DNA of 64,000 nucleotides, taken from the NCBI GenBank assembly GCA_963995525.1, contig OZ023205.1:68761859-68825858 (forward strand), in the 5' to 3' direction. Source of the DNA: Escarpia spicata. Its lineage: Eukaryota > Annelida > Polychaeta > Sabellida > Siboglinidae. Of this stretch, positions 9,383-22,900 are shown piece by piece (position 1 is the first letter of the stretch; each line of letters opens with the position of its first letter). The position numbers and the translations under genes were made by a program. The notes under the pieces were generated by a model. It was not told where the DNA came from, searched no databases, and saw only the letters and a program-made list of their open reading frames with translations.

Positions 9383-9388
9383 TACGTC
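9383..9388. repeat. Right 6-bp target-site duplication of Polinton
   Basis: TACGTC, identical to 2721-2726. Confidence 0.85.
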
Positions 9389-9529
9389 TTTCTGCCCTGC
9401 GCGAACATGCACATGCGCGACCTACTTCTCTTTGTTGCCAAACATAGCAACCCCGAATTAGTCTAGAGGAAGTTGAAGGTAACCATGCACTAAAGGTCCC
9501 ACAATGGTTTTTTTAATGATTTTGTATCT

Positions 9530-9950
9530 TCAGACTATGGAGAATCAGAATCCGAAGGGTGACAAGCTTTGGCGTTTTGCAGAAATGGCTGGTTTCTATG
9601 GCAACCCTATCTCACTTTTGGGCATAATTGAGAAACACGAATAATGATATGCATATATTAGCAACTATGACAGATGTTATATTCACTTATGTGTCCATTT
9701 CTATTTTTTTCGATGTGATGAATCCATTGGACACGCTATATTGATTATCTAAGGTCAAGGTCATACGTAAATGTCAAGGTCACGCCAAACAACCAGTTTC
9801 ATGAAATATTATGAAACGAAGCATAATATGCCAGAGTTTATACACAGAAAACACACTCACACATACGCATGCACGCACTCACACGCACGCACGTACACAG
9901 TACTACACACACAGTAAAACTACATTAACATTATATTATAGCAAAACGAA
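9530..9950 (+). repeat. Left inverted repeat of the nuclease unit
   Basis: It begins around TCTTCAGACTATGG and contains the block GAAATGGCTGGTTTCTATGG. It runs through a CA-rich microsatellite (about 9845-9912) to the ACATTATATTATA segment. A diverged partial second copy of its middle part follows in direct orientation at about 9960-10150 (AGGAATCCGGTGGACATGTC, then a GATCTAAGGCCAAGG block). Confidence 0.7.
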
Positions 9951-10357
9951 AATGGCAGGCTATCTCACAACTTGGCATCAATTAGAGATAAAGGACGATA
10001 CGAATACATTAACAATTATGACTGTATATTTATGTTATTCAACGTGAGGAATCCGGTGGACATGTCATCATGTTGATGATCTAAGGCCAAGGTGATACCT
10101 AAATGCCAAGGTAACGCCAAAACAATGCTAATATATGCCTTGCGATATTGTGGAATGTAAGAATTTGTTCAGTCAACTTACCTTGGTGTTTAAGATTCTG
10201 CATTTTTATCTTCCTTGTACTACCATCGTGTGTTCATTGCAGCAGTCCACTCCACCTTCACAGTGGCAGAACAGTGAACATGGCAACATTTCCAATGAAC
10301 ACGAACATCTAGATGGTCTACAGTTGTTGCAAGTACACTTGATGTGTACAAGTTCAC

Positions 10358-12700
10358 TTAATGAGTTTCAAAATGTCTTCTGGAGCGGCCGCGGCGTCGC
10401 TTGGTAGCATCACTGGTGACAAAGTTGCGTTTTACTGCATCTGCAGTCCATCCATATTGGAGAGGATCTACGTCAGGTGGAGTAGCCTGGGTAGCATGTT
10501 TCCAGATGCAGGTTTTCAAGTGAGATACATCAGCTTTGGAGCCGAGACAATATTTGCCCTTGCAGTTTTCAATGTCCACATCTTGTAGCGCAGATCGGTC
10601 ATAGTTATGGCTTCAGCATATCCATAGCAAGCAGCTATGAATGTTGTAGATTGTTGGACTACATCTGCAATTTGAACTGTAGGCTCGCCCAGTTCCGAAA
10701 GTTGATAGCCTGATTGGAAGACTTTCATTGTTTTAGCCTGTTCAATGCCACAGTACTGCGAGAGCTGCTAGTAGTTGTCCAGCAATGTTTCTGTGCATGT
10801 GCTTACTTGCTTGGATGTCAATGCATTTCCTGTATGTGGATGTGGCTTCCATCGTTACAGGGCAGGTGAGGTTTCCTTGTTGGTAGAAGTGAATTAACAG
10901 TTCGAACACGTCAGTATCATCCGAAATTACATTGCTATTACAGTCCATAGCATCAGCTTCCACAATGAACATCAACTGGTGGATGATGATTACATCAGCC
11001 TCTTCCTGGGTGTTTCTCGTGTCTTCCCAGTCAGTCATTATGCCGTGGTTGATTTCTACAGGGACAGGGTCACTTCCTGTTACCACATGTTTGTGGCGCG
11101 TCATCTTTAACTGCTTTCCCTGTTCCCGCATAGTCTCAACGATCAGATCGATCAGTTGTACTTTGTTATATGTCACAGTTAGCACAACTTTCTGTGATGG
11201 GAGTAGCATAGAGCGTGAGAGTTGGTGGTGTCTGCTTGCTTCTTCCACTCTTGCTATACTGGTGACACTGATACTGTAGTCGACGTATCTGTCAAACACC
11301 AAATGCACATCAGAGTCCTTCATCTTTCTTGCAACATATGCAACAAAATTGTCAATAAATTGTTGCACTGTACCTTGTGTTGGCCAATGAACTACCCACA
11401 GTATGGCTGATCCATCTATTATCACACTGGTAGCTTTAGGTGCAGTTCTTGCCGGCACGTCAACGTTTAGCTTGTTCTTTAGTGTTGACTTGTTTGTTGC
11501 TAATCTCATTTCACCAGCGTTGTTGAACATTGAAGTAGGCATCGAGGCCAACACGTACTTCAGATCCTTCTCAATGTCCTTGTCTCTGCCGGAAGCCTGC
11601 AAACCAATGATGCGCGAATAAATCAGATTGGTGTCGTATACCTTTGTGGAGCCTACTTTGATGTGTCGTTTCATGGCTGCCATGGTATGCACTTATTTGG
11701 GAAGAGTATAGTGGAAGCGGAGAGGCCAACTGCTTTCATATTGGTTGATCATCTGCTGACCTATTCACACAGCTTCACGTACATTCACCGCAGATTCAGT
11801 AGCTATTCTGCCATTCACAATGTGGATGATGTTGTCATTTGGGTGAGTGGATAGATCAAGTGGATCAACTGACTCTTGCAATTTCTGTTTCATTTTCGAT
11901 CTGTCTTTATCATCTGATGTCAGCCGAGCTTTCATGTCCTCTTTGTGAAGATGTTGGTGAGATTTCTTCTCGTAGGTCATGTATGTCAGAAGTGTCTTAG
12001 TCCAGGACACTGCAAGTGTGATGACTGAGGGCCCACGTCTTCATGGCATTGGGTCCCTTTCCATACCGCATGAAAGTTGTTTCGCTCATCATGTCCATCC
12101 ACATGCCATACCATATTCCTGGAGTGTGCCGGATAACATGATCTCCATTCATGGACCTTACGAAGATGTCCGTTTGGTATCGCCGCAACTGAGCGCAGAT
12201 AATAAAGGCCATATAGTGAGCGTAATTTGGGTGACGAGCAACACATAAGTAGGGCATCATATACTCCACAGCAAGCAGATTAAGTGCCCAGTTTGCTTCC
12301 TTCTCAGCTCAACAAAACAGCATAATTAGTAGAACAGGTTTGATCAGCATGAGTTTCGTGGTTCTGCTTTGGTTACCTCTGATTTATATTTGGCTCGTCA
12401 ACTTGCTGCACCATGCTATGAAGAAGTCCCTCCATCACCAGTCTCAGTGCTCGAAAATGCTGTGGAAACCGCTTGCCTGTCAGCAAGTGGGCAACCCCTC
12501 TTAAAGCACATTCCATGACATCAGACAGCCCAGTGTTTGCCATCAGGGCTCCAATATACCCAGTAAAGTTCATTATGAAGAGTATGCCCCCCAAGCGTAG
12601 AATGAAATTGTTGAATAGTTCTGGGTATGCCCATGTAATGTTCACAGCAACTTTGTAAAGTTGCTGGTCACAGGTGAACACCACAATGTCTGGCTGATTT
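10358..12700 (-). pseudogene. Decayed gene with FEN/PIN-like nuclease region
   Basis: Read on the minus strand, four consecutive pieces belong to one recurrent animal protein family that I know only as uncharacterised proteins. First (12684-12373) is a conserved TCDQQLYKVAVNITWAYPEL segment. Second (about 12340-11986) is MMPYLCVARHPNYAHY and TPGIWYGMWMDM. Third (11692-10742, 316 codons open) is a nuclease-like region with VIIDGSAILWVVHWP, LVFDRYVDY, EEADVIIIHQ and ISDDTDVFELL, resembling the Asp/Glu clusters of FEN/PIN metal-dependent nucleases. Fourth (about 10728-10380) is a C-terminal FIAACYG and CIWKHATQATPPDVDP block. Several stops and frame changes separate the pieces, so the gene is dead. 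The nuclease assignment rests on spacing of acidic residues. Confidence 0.6.
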
Positions 12701-12964
12701 CACAAATCTTTCTGTCTCCAGTTACCATGGTGTCTGAATCAGATGGCTTCATGTCAATCAAATTCTAAGATACCTTACACGTACTTCGTCCACCGTGTAC
12801 TGTCTGCGCAGGTTAGCAGTGACGGTGGACTTGTAAACTAAAAACCTGGGAATATGAGCTACGGAATATGTGTGCGAGTTGTTAGGGTTAAATAAGTAGA
12901 TAACATAATTTATAATACATTCAAAACGCCCTATCGATTGCAGCATTCACTGTTTCAAAAATAG

Positions 12965-13375
12965 TCGGTCACTTTGGTTTTGTTATAATATAATATGTTT
13001 AATATAAATTTGCTGTGTATGTGTGCGCGCGCGCGTGCGTGCGTGTGTGTGTGTGTGCGTGCGTGCGTGTGTTTTGTGTATGCAAATTCTGGCATATTAT
13101 GGTTCGTGTCATAACATTTCATGAAACTGGTCTATTTTTGTGTAACCTTGACATTTACATATGACCTTGACCTTAGATCATCAATATAATGTGTTCAGTG
13201 GATTCATCACATCAAAAAAACATAGAAATAGACACATCAGTGAATATAACATGTCATAGTTGCTAATATATGCATAAATTCGTGTTTCTCATTTATGCCC
13301 AAAATTGAAATAGGGTTGCCATAGAAACCAGCCATTTCTGCAAAACGATTGTCCATAGTCTGAAGAAACAAAACC
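12965..13375 (-). repeat. Right inverted repeat of the nuclease unit
   Basis: Reverse-complement match to 9530-9950. It includes a TG/CG microsatellite at 13019-13078 corresponding to the CA tract of the left copy. It ends next to the 5' region of the GALNT gene, 200 bp before its start codon. Confidence 0.7.
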
Positions 13376-13580
13376 ATGAAACCATGAAAATTTGGCTGCC
13401 AGACTAAAATAATAGTGGATCTAGTTAGATGTTGTTAGCGAGCGACAAACAGAGGCTCCACATCTCGGATCCTAATTAATTAAAGGAACAACGGCGCATG
13501 AAGCCACACGGTAGCGCCACAATACAGTTTGTTTATGCACCATCAAACACGTTGCAGACCGATGACAGATTTGCCAAACC

Positions 13581-13945
13581 ATGCAATGTCTTCAGTTTAG
13601 GCGATTTATGTTGCGAAATAGAAAGCTTTTTCGACCTACATCATATTGTATATTGATTATGTTTGCACTGGTATGTTTTGTGTTTATCAGAAGCACGAAC
13701 TATGTAGAGAAATTGCAAGAATATAAGAGAGCGAGCGATATTAAAGAGTACCGAATGGAGCGCTATTTCAAGAACAAATTCCGGAATCCGATGAAGACGG
13801 GCCCTGGAGAAGGGGGCGAAGCCGTCGTCCTTTCCCCGGAGGAACAGAAAGAAGCGGATAGGCTGTTCAATAAGGAAGCGTTTAATATCGTCGCTAGCGA
13901 TAAAATAGCCATGGATAGACGCATTCCCGACACACGGATAGACGG
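13581..13945 (+). CDS. GALNT exon 1: start codon, membrane anchor, stem
   Basis: The ATG at 13581 opens a frame with a basic N-terminus (residues 1-18), a hydrophobic anchor at about 20-37 ([16 protein letters not shown]) and a charged stem, as expected of a type II Golgi protein. A second in-frame ATG lies nine codons later. The exon ends PDTRIDG at a GTAAGT donor, phase 2, just before the conserved Cys-Lys of exon 2. Confidence 0.88.
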
Positions 13946-16900
13946 GTAAGTCTCCCCGTAACTTAACTTCTTAAGTCTTTAAAACCTAACTTAACTAAAG
14001 GCTAAGACAATAAGACTATTGTCACATTATTAAGTGAAACATATTACAGAACATAGTAAACCAAAAATGATGAAGTCAACCAGTGTAATATCGTCAATCA
14101 AAAGCAATGGTGGTTCGAATCCATCTAGTCATGGCTGGTGGTGTCTTTTTGAAACTAGAGACTGGACATTCCACATTATGACATTGGCATATTGTTTACC
14201 CATTAGTTTCATGGATGAGACTAAACTATAGATCTTGAACGTACGTAGATCATGAGCGGCAGAATAATCAATAAGTTGATTGTGGCCGCCAAAAGATGAT
14301 GATGATGATCTTGCACCTTCACATCTGATACAGTACAGTCGTATATATATAGTTATTATATATACATCAGTATCAAAATTCAGACTAATAGACTTGTTAC
14401 TCTACCAAGTAACCATGTGATGTGTAAGTGGAGTGCAATTGCACAGTGACTACACCTTTGGACTCTCGACTGAGACAACCCGGGTTTAAATCCTGTGCCT
14501 TTGGGCAAGTTCGTTCACTCTACATTGCTCCAGTTCACTCAGCTGTGTGAATGAGTACCTGGCGACAGATAGTGGTGGATATTTGTGTACGAATAGTCAT
14601 CATGCATTAACTGCAGCTTGGCTGAATACTTCACAGACAAGTCAAGATGGTGTCCCCTCCTTTTTCTAATCCCAGTGCAGTCATAAAGGCATACAAACAC
14701 TACATTTTATTTATTTATTTTAATGTCTCCAATATATTTTTATTTGTCCTTTTATTTATTTGTACTGTGCCTACGTTATAATCCTCAATGTGATGAGGTT
14801 ACTTAGCATCTGAAAGAAGAAACATTCAGCTGTATTAAGCAGTGGATAACTAATTTATCGCTAACAGCCTGTGCAACATGAGGCATGTAATTAGTCATAA
14901 ACATCAGGTCTCAGAACTGGCAGTTAGCCTGTTTGATAACCAATGGGTGCAAGTGGTTGAACAGCTGTCTCTACCCATCATGTCCAGTGAACAGTACATA
15001 TTGCATGTATAAATAATATGCCTCCTAGTTCTATTTTATTTATTAATCTCAACGTACGTATGAATATATATAATGATTACTTTTTTGCAAGATTGTCATA
15101 TATCATATTTTTTAATTTAGTCAGGTTTGAGCTCTGAACTGTAAAAGTGACTAAAGCAATAGCACTGATGATGAATCATGATGTGTACAGAACCAAAACT
15201 ACCCAATGTACCCACCCTCAGGAAGATCATTAGCCAGCATTTCCCTGCACATCGTTCTAGGTAGCCACTCCAAAACCACCAGCTGTCCAATGCCTGACAT
15301 TGTCAGTAGTACTCAGTGCATTCCTTTTTCTTCTACCTTCCATGTTTCCCTGCAATGTACTTAGCCACGCTTTCTTTTACCCTAGCCACTATATAATATT
15401 ACCTTTGATTGGTGATTATTTGCCATTATTGTGGACTTGTGATATATTTATATATCTCAGGTCTAGCAATCATGTGTTTCGTTGAATATAAATTTTAGCA
15501 ATATAAGTTCGTTTCACCTTTTTAAATCACACTACAGCAAACATATAATTGAGAGTTATTGTACGCGTATATAATCTCACATCTTTTTTTCATAGCAAGC
15601 ACCCAAAACATTTGCAATGATTGCCATGTTATATATAACTAATTAATCTGACATCATGTAAAACAAAAGCTGCTAGAAATTCTCAACAAAGGAGAAGCAT
15701 GCCTTTATAAATTATGCTACTTCTATGCTTCTCCTTTCAAACTTGTCACCCGTAGGTTTTGTATGTCTCATTCACTTGTACACTTGTACACTTGAATTGT
15801 TTGATTCGTTTGAATAAACGCTTTTGACATTGACATTTTATTTATGTTATCATATTATGTATGTTGTTAAAAGTATTTGAGCCTACTGTACCAGATACAG
15901 TAGGCTGATGGTGTATGATTTATATGTAGCGTAACTAGCATTTATACATTTAATGCATACACATTTGAGCGTCATGTATAAGAACACCATAGCTGTCTAG
16001 TTAAGGATACACTGAACACCCAGTGTACACCACACAATGTGACAGATGGTGTGATCAGACGTCAATAAAACATCCAGCTGTGACGCTAATAAATTCTCGT
16101 TTAATGACATACTCCATTGCTGTCTATTTGATAGTTAATGTTAGTATGTATTACGTTTAACCCTTTTCCACAGGTTGCCATTGTCACAACATTTATTAGC
16201 ATTAGCTGTCCCACTACATCATGGCCTTGCTGGAACAATGTTTTTATCAGGGTCATTAATTCGTGCAATTTAAACTGGTCAGCATCTTAAATCAAACCAA
16301 CAGTTACTATTTATTTAATAAATAACAAACCAACATACATGTAATTTGTTTGATTAATTGTGCACACATAACGTATGTGAATGACATCATTTGAGTTTAA
16401 TTCACTGTTATTCACAACATGTAGCAAGTAAATTTAATTGAATTCTTAATTTTTGTGTGACTTTGTATAAATCGAAGCTCAAGGCATAAACTAGAATCTG
16501 CCGCCTGACCCAGTCACTAGGTGAGGAGCAGAATTATAGAAATAGTTTTTTATACATTGTTTTGAAGAAATTTTTTGATCTTTGCAAAAACAAAAAATAA
16601 GGCCATACGCTACTCTAATGCTTCCCCAGGAAACTAATGAACAATAAGAATCTGTCCTACATACCTACTCTTAAATAAATCTGAGAGAATGCAACAGGAA
16701 ATTGATGAAACATTTGTTTAGGCTTAAAGTCAGCAAGGACAAAAAAGTAAATAATTACATCAGTAGGTATCATCTGGTGATATTGATGCAAGTTTTTTTC
16801 TGGTGACACCATTTAAGAGAGGTAAATTTGGTTTAATAGTATAAATAAATATTGATCAGATATAAATATGGAAGATATTGTCACCTGTTTCAATAATTGC

Positions 16901-19900
16901 TCCAAAGCTCACGGAGTGACAGCATCATGCCTCTGTTGTGACAGATTGACAGCGCCATGCCTCTGTTGTGACAGAGTGACAGCACCATGCCTCTGTTGTG
17001 ACAGAGTGACAGCGCCATGCCTCTGTTGTGACAGAGTGACAGCGCCATGCCTCTGTTGTGACAGAGTGACAGCACCATGCCTCTGTTGTGACAGAGTGAC
17101 AGCGCCATGCCTCTGTTGTGACAGAGTGACAGCGCCATGCCTCTGTTGTGACAGAGTGACAGCACCATGCCTCTGTTGTGACAGATTGACAGCGCCATGC
17201 CTCTGTTGTGACAGAGTGACAGCATCATGCCTCTGTTGTGACAGATTGACAGCGCCATGCCTCTGTTGTGACAGAGTGACAGCACCATGCCTCTGTTGTG
17301 ACAGAGTGACACACTGACAGCGCCATGCCTCTGTTGTGACAGATTGACAGCGCCATGCCTCTGTTGTGACAGAGTGACAGCGCCATGCCTCTGTTGTGAC
17401 AGAGTGACAGCACCATGCCTCTGTTGTGACAGAGTGACACACTGACAGCGCCATGCCTCTGTTGTGACAGATTGACAACGCCATGCCTCTGTTGTGACAG
17501 AGTGACAGCGCCATGCCTCTGTTGTGACAGAGTGACAGCGCCATGCCTCTGTTGTGACAGAGTGACAGCATCATGCCTCTCTTGTGACAGAGTGACACAC
17601 TGACAGCGCCATGCCTCTGTTGTGACAGATTGACAGCGCCATGCCTCTGTTGTGACAGATTGACAGCACCATGCCTCTGTTGTGACAGAGTGACACACTG
17701 ACAGCGCCATGCCTCTGTTGTGACAGATTGACAGCGCCATGCCTCTGTTGTGACAGAGTGACAGCGCCATGCCTCTGTTGTGACAGAGTGACAGCGCCAT
17801 GCCTCTGTTGTGACAGAGTGACAGCATCATGCCTCTCTTGTGACAGAGTGACAGCGCCATGCCTCTGTTGTGACAGAGTGACAGCACCATGCCTCTGTTG
17901 TGACAGATTGACAGCGCCATGCCTCTGTTGTGACAGAGTGACAGCATCATGCCTCTGTTGTGACAGATTGACAGCGCCATGCCTCTGTTGTGACAGAGTG
18001 ACAGCACCATGCCTCTGTTGTGACAGAGTGACACACTGACAGCGCCATGCCTCTGTTGTGACAGATTGACAGCGCCATGCCTCTGTTGTGACAGAGTGAC
18101 AGCGCCATGCCTCTGTTGTGACAGAGTGACAGCGCCATGCCTCTGTTGTGACAGAGTGACAGCATCATGCCTCTCTTGTGACAGAGTGACAGCGCCATGT
18201 CTCTGTTGTGACAGAGGGACAGCGTCATGCCTCTGTTGTGACAGAGTGACAGCGTCATGCCTCTGTTGTGAGAGAGTGACAGCGCCATGCCTCTGTTGTG
18301 ACAGAGTGACAGTGCCATGCCTCTGTTGTGACAGAGTGACAGTGTCATGCCTCTGTTGTGACAGAGTGACAGCGTCATGCCTCTGTTGTGACAGAGTGAC
18401 AGCGCCATGCCTCTGTTGTGACAGAGTGACAGCGCCATGCCTCTGTTGTGACAGAGTGACAGCGCCATGCCTCTGTTGTGACAGAGTGACAGCGCCATGC
18501 CTCTGTTTTGCATTCTTCACTGGTTGCCTGTAGTGCACAGAATCGACTTTAAGCTATTACTGTTTACATATAAAGCTGTGCATGGCGATGCCCCGAAATA
18601 TTTATGCGACTTTGTATGCCTATACAAACCAACAAGAGCCCTGTGCTCTACCAAGAATAACGTGTTAACGGACCTGCGGACTGATGTCAAAGCTGGGGAC
18701 AGTTCGTTTGCGGTGGCGACGTTGTGGAACACTTTGCCTAATGACATTAAAACGTCTGATAGTCTCTCTACTTTCAAGGCATGCTTAAAGACAAATTTTG
18801 TTCGACTCTTGTTCAATCTGGTATAGTTTTGTCTCTGCATTGATTAGTTTTATATCTCTTATTTATTAATTAAACTATTTATATATTTATTTTATACTTA
18901 CATGTACATTAATTCAGATAATGAATTGGCAATGTCTTATTTCTACATAGAACTGTAGCTAAGATCATTATTTTAGTATATTTATTTAATTACTGTATTT
19001 ATTTGTATTTTTACTAATATTAATTTTATAAGAATTTCTTTTAGAAAATGCATGTTTATTTAGCCATCATTATTACCTCTATCTGGGTTCTACATGTTGT
19101 AAAGCGCCACGAACAATTTATAATTGGATCTGGTGCTATATTAAATAAAATTACTATCACCATTTAATTGATGACAAAACTACCATGTTTATTTATAACC
19201 TGTGTTTGTGTTGTTGTTTGTCTGTGCAGTTGCAAGACATTGAAATACCCCGATGTCCTTCCGTCTGCTAGCGTCATTATAATATTCCACAATGAGGCTT
19301 GGTCGCCACTCCTTCGCACTGTCCACAGCGTGGTGAATCGGTCCCCGCCCCAGTTCTTACACGAAGTCATCCTACTGGACGACTTCAGCGACAGAGGTGA
19401 GGAAGACTTCTCTCGTTTGAAAGCTTTCAAAAATATAAGTTATATGTGCTTTCATGTTTAAATTCACAGTATTTCATTTTGACATACCTAGATGAATTTG
19501 ACGTGGTAGAAGCTTTCGTTAGCATGGCATGCCAACTTCTACAGTACCTATAATGCTGAATGACGTCATCGTACACATGAGGTATCTACATTGTAATTTC
19601 CCTCATCTTGAAGATGATTGATTGGTGTTCTCGTTTTTCTGATCCGTATAGATTCTTTTACATGTTGGACTCTTCGGTTGGATTACTTGTCTACTGTAGA
19701 CAGTGCCAGGAAATGTTTACGTCTGTCTGTTTGGATATGTTGTAATGAAATATTTTGAATTTAAAAAGAACTATCCTGATGAATGCTCAGTAATCTCAGC
19801 TTGCACGTGTTGTATGGCCAATGGGCTGCAGGAGCTTGACAGTAGATTGCTGGACTGTCAGTTGAAATGACCACATTTCATATCTACCTAATTACTCACC

Positions 19901-22900
19901 CAACTGCCATTTTGAAGCTAAGGCAATTTAGTTCACCCCTCTTTGCCTCAACTGCATGTGCCTATGGAAGAGACACTACTACAGAAAAAAAATTTGACTC
20001 TTCAACTTAATCTATCTCCCACCTACACGTACGGAGTAGACATTTTTACAAATTGTTATCATTGACAATCCTATGTATACTAGTAATCAGCAGAACATTT
20101 TCAGTTTTAAAATTTGTTAATACATAATGTGTATAGATAATACATTTCTTGAATGTTGATATAAAAAATGGTAAAAACCTTACTTTGAAAATGGAGTTCT
20201 GGGGGGTACTGGGTACATGCCAAGAGTGGCAGCCTGAGAGGTTCGTAGATGAACACCGATACTATGTAAAACCATGCCAAGAGTGCCACCCAAAGAGGTT
20301 CGTAGATGAACACCGATACTATGTAAAGCCATGCCAGGAGTGCCACCCAAAGAGGTTCGTAGATGAACACCGATACTATATAAAACCATGCCAAGAGTGC
20401 CACCCAAAGAGGTTCGTAGATGAACACCGATACTATGTAAAACCATGCGTTATTTACCACAAATTGAAATCCCCAAAGTTTTTTTTCATTACTTTACTTA
20501 AAATTATGATGTCCATGCCTCACTTGTTTTCATATTGTTCTTAATAGGGCCTCCTTGAATAATTATGCTAAAAGTGTATTGCCTGCTAAATTCTGTGTTT
20601 GCTTAATTTAATTAATAAACCTGAAACAGTGTTAACAATTTGAAAGTTGCACACACAAAATTTTCAAATAATAAACAAAACATTCAATTTTGTAAACAGC
20701 CACTATTTGCAATTACTGTTTATTGCTTTGACGTAGACTCATTCCCAGGATCCTGACCAAACAGGACATAAGTACAAAATGGTTCAGCAAACATGCGGCT
20801 AATACTGACCAAACGAAACAGACAACTTACCTTTAAGGCAATTACTACAAGAATTTCAGTACAACTGGTGATCATTATTAATGTAACTGCAGCTAGTGCT
20901 ATAAAATGTCCTTGCAGCTGGTCTAGGCAAGGAACTGGAAGACTATGTGACTGCAACGTGGCCAGATGGAGTTGTACGGATCGTCCGCACACCGGAGAGA
21001 TGCGGACTGATCCGGGCACGGATTGCCGGAGCGAATGCAGCAACCGGAGACGTAATTATTGTACTTGACTCTCACTGCGAAGTCAACGAGCAATGGTAGG
21101 GTGACATAGGCGCGGATCACTGGGGATGTGTGTCGGGAAATGTTGACCGCTGTTAAATATTTACTTGAATTTGTGTGCATCAAGTCTTTCCTAAAGGTAG
21201 ATCATTTAAAAGTGAAATTCTTTCTATATCTGTGATGATAAACAGTCGTTACAATTCAGAAAGTTGGTTTAACTGATTTGCTAAAATTTGTGATGTGAAA
21301 TTGTGCATATTTACCTCAATAGAAAGATTCAAAATGTAACTACTATCCGATGATATTCCGTCATTACTTGATTATGTTGGTAATAACTGCGTGTTTTATC
21401 ACACGATTGTACACATGCTTACTGTTACTTCAAGATGAATTTTGCAAGTTTGGAAATCTATGTGTTGTTAACTAACCTTAGTTAGTACAACATAAGAAAG
21501 CTGTTTGTCATTATAATATGTTTTAGTTAAAGGGACAAGAAAATAATATATTGTATGCATGTCACCAAATCTGGATATACAGCATAACATGTGGAATTTC
21601 TAATTCATTGAATTGTTTAGATTTTGTGTGTGTGGTAGACATGGAAATAGATAGCAGGATGTAATATAATATGAATTCAAGCAATAGGTGTTTTTTGTTC
21701 ATATTAATCTGTGTGGGGTAGCATCTGGCTTCATAGAAAAATGTGTATGATTTGTTTGATTATGCTGTAATTGGATGTTTTTCTGTGCGATTACTAACTA
21801 ATGTAACATTTTCATTTGCAGTGATTAATGGTGCCATCTTATTTCAGCAATCCATGTTGTTCTCCTTTCATTGGTCCACTTTACCCCAGCCTCCCCTACA
21901 CTTTGGTGTCATTTAATTTTAAACCATATTGGTAGAACATCAAGAGTTCATTTCATCAGGAAGGGCATGAACAGTATTTTCAAATATTAATTTCGTCAGA
22001 ACATCACTTTAGCAGTTTCCACCTGAGAATAGAATTCCTTGTAGTGTCTTCCTGTGTGTGATACTGAAATTACGGCTTCATATTTTTGTGTTTCTTCCTC
22101 TGTGCGATGACTAGGTTAGAACCACTCTTGGCAAGGATCAAAGAGAAACGATCGGCCATCTTGTGTCCCCTCATTGACGTCATAAGTGATCACTCCCTTG
22201 CCTACAATGGGGGGACGGGTTTCTCGGTTGGGGGTTTTTGGTGGAGTCTCCATTTCTCCTGGCATCCGATTCCGAGGCGGGAATTAGATCGGCGCTTGAG
22301 ACGAACTGACCCAATTAGGTAGAGCCACTGTCATTGGTTGCTGGTAGTCACATGATCGCATGAATGGCAGCATGTTTAACAACTCCACTCATTTTGACAC
22401 TAACCTGTGTTTAATATCAGCATGTGGCTGTAGTTACACTAATACCTCTAGTTTTCAATCTACCAACTTGTTACTCATGTAATGCCTTTAAATATATATA
22501 GGTTACAAATTACAATACATTTTTATATTTGTCCTTATAGTTTGTTTAGCAAAGGTACAGGTCTTGTAGGTTGTCTGTATCTGAACAGTTTTATCCTGGG
22601 AAGCATTCAGTACTGCAGCAATACATACCGGGTACACAAAAGTTTATCAAGGCAGATCCATTGGGATGCCACTGGGAGAGTGGACCAGGCTGGAGACAAA
22701 TGTTCGCATTTTTGCATGAATATGTACAGTTTGTCAAATTTCAGTAGATTTCCCAAAATTGTGAATGCATGTAAAGCATTTAAACAATTTATGTTTTTGT
22801 GTGGTACAAGTAGCCCTGCTGACATGTTTGTGTGGCACAAATAGCCCTGCTGACATGTTTGTGTAGCACAAATAGCCCTGCTGACATGTTTGTGTGGCAC

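Larger units (their letters stand above)
9530..13375. mobile_element. Inverted-repeat-bounded unit carrying a PIN/FEN-like nuclease gene
   Basis: About 420 bp at the left (9530-9950) match the reverse complement of about 12965-13375, including a shared CA/TG microsatellite. The interior holds a single decayed multi-part gene on the minus strand. No transposase was recognised, and I could not define a clean target duplication. It may be a DNA transposon with an unfamiliar core gene, or a gene caught between two copies of a repeat. Confidence 0.55.

Noticed and set aside
16868..18538. Long open frames on both strands (up to 437 codons) rich in Cys/His or Gln/Arg
   Set aside because: They lie in a 30-bp tandem repeat. 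A stop-free unit with length divisible by three gives such frames automatically, and the region is intronic.
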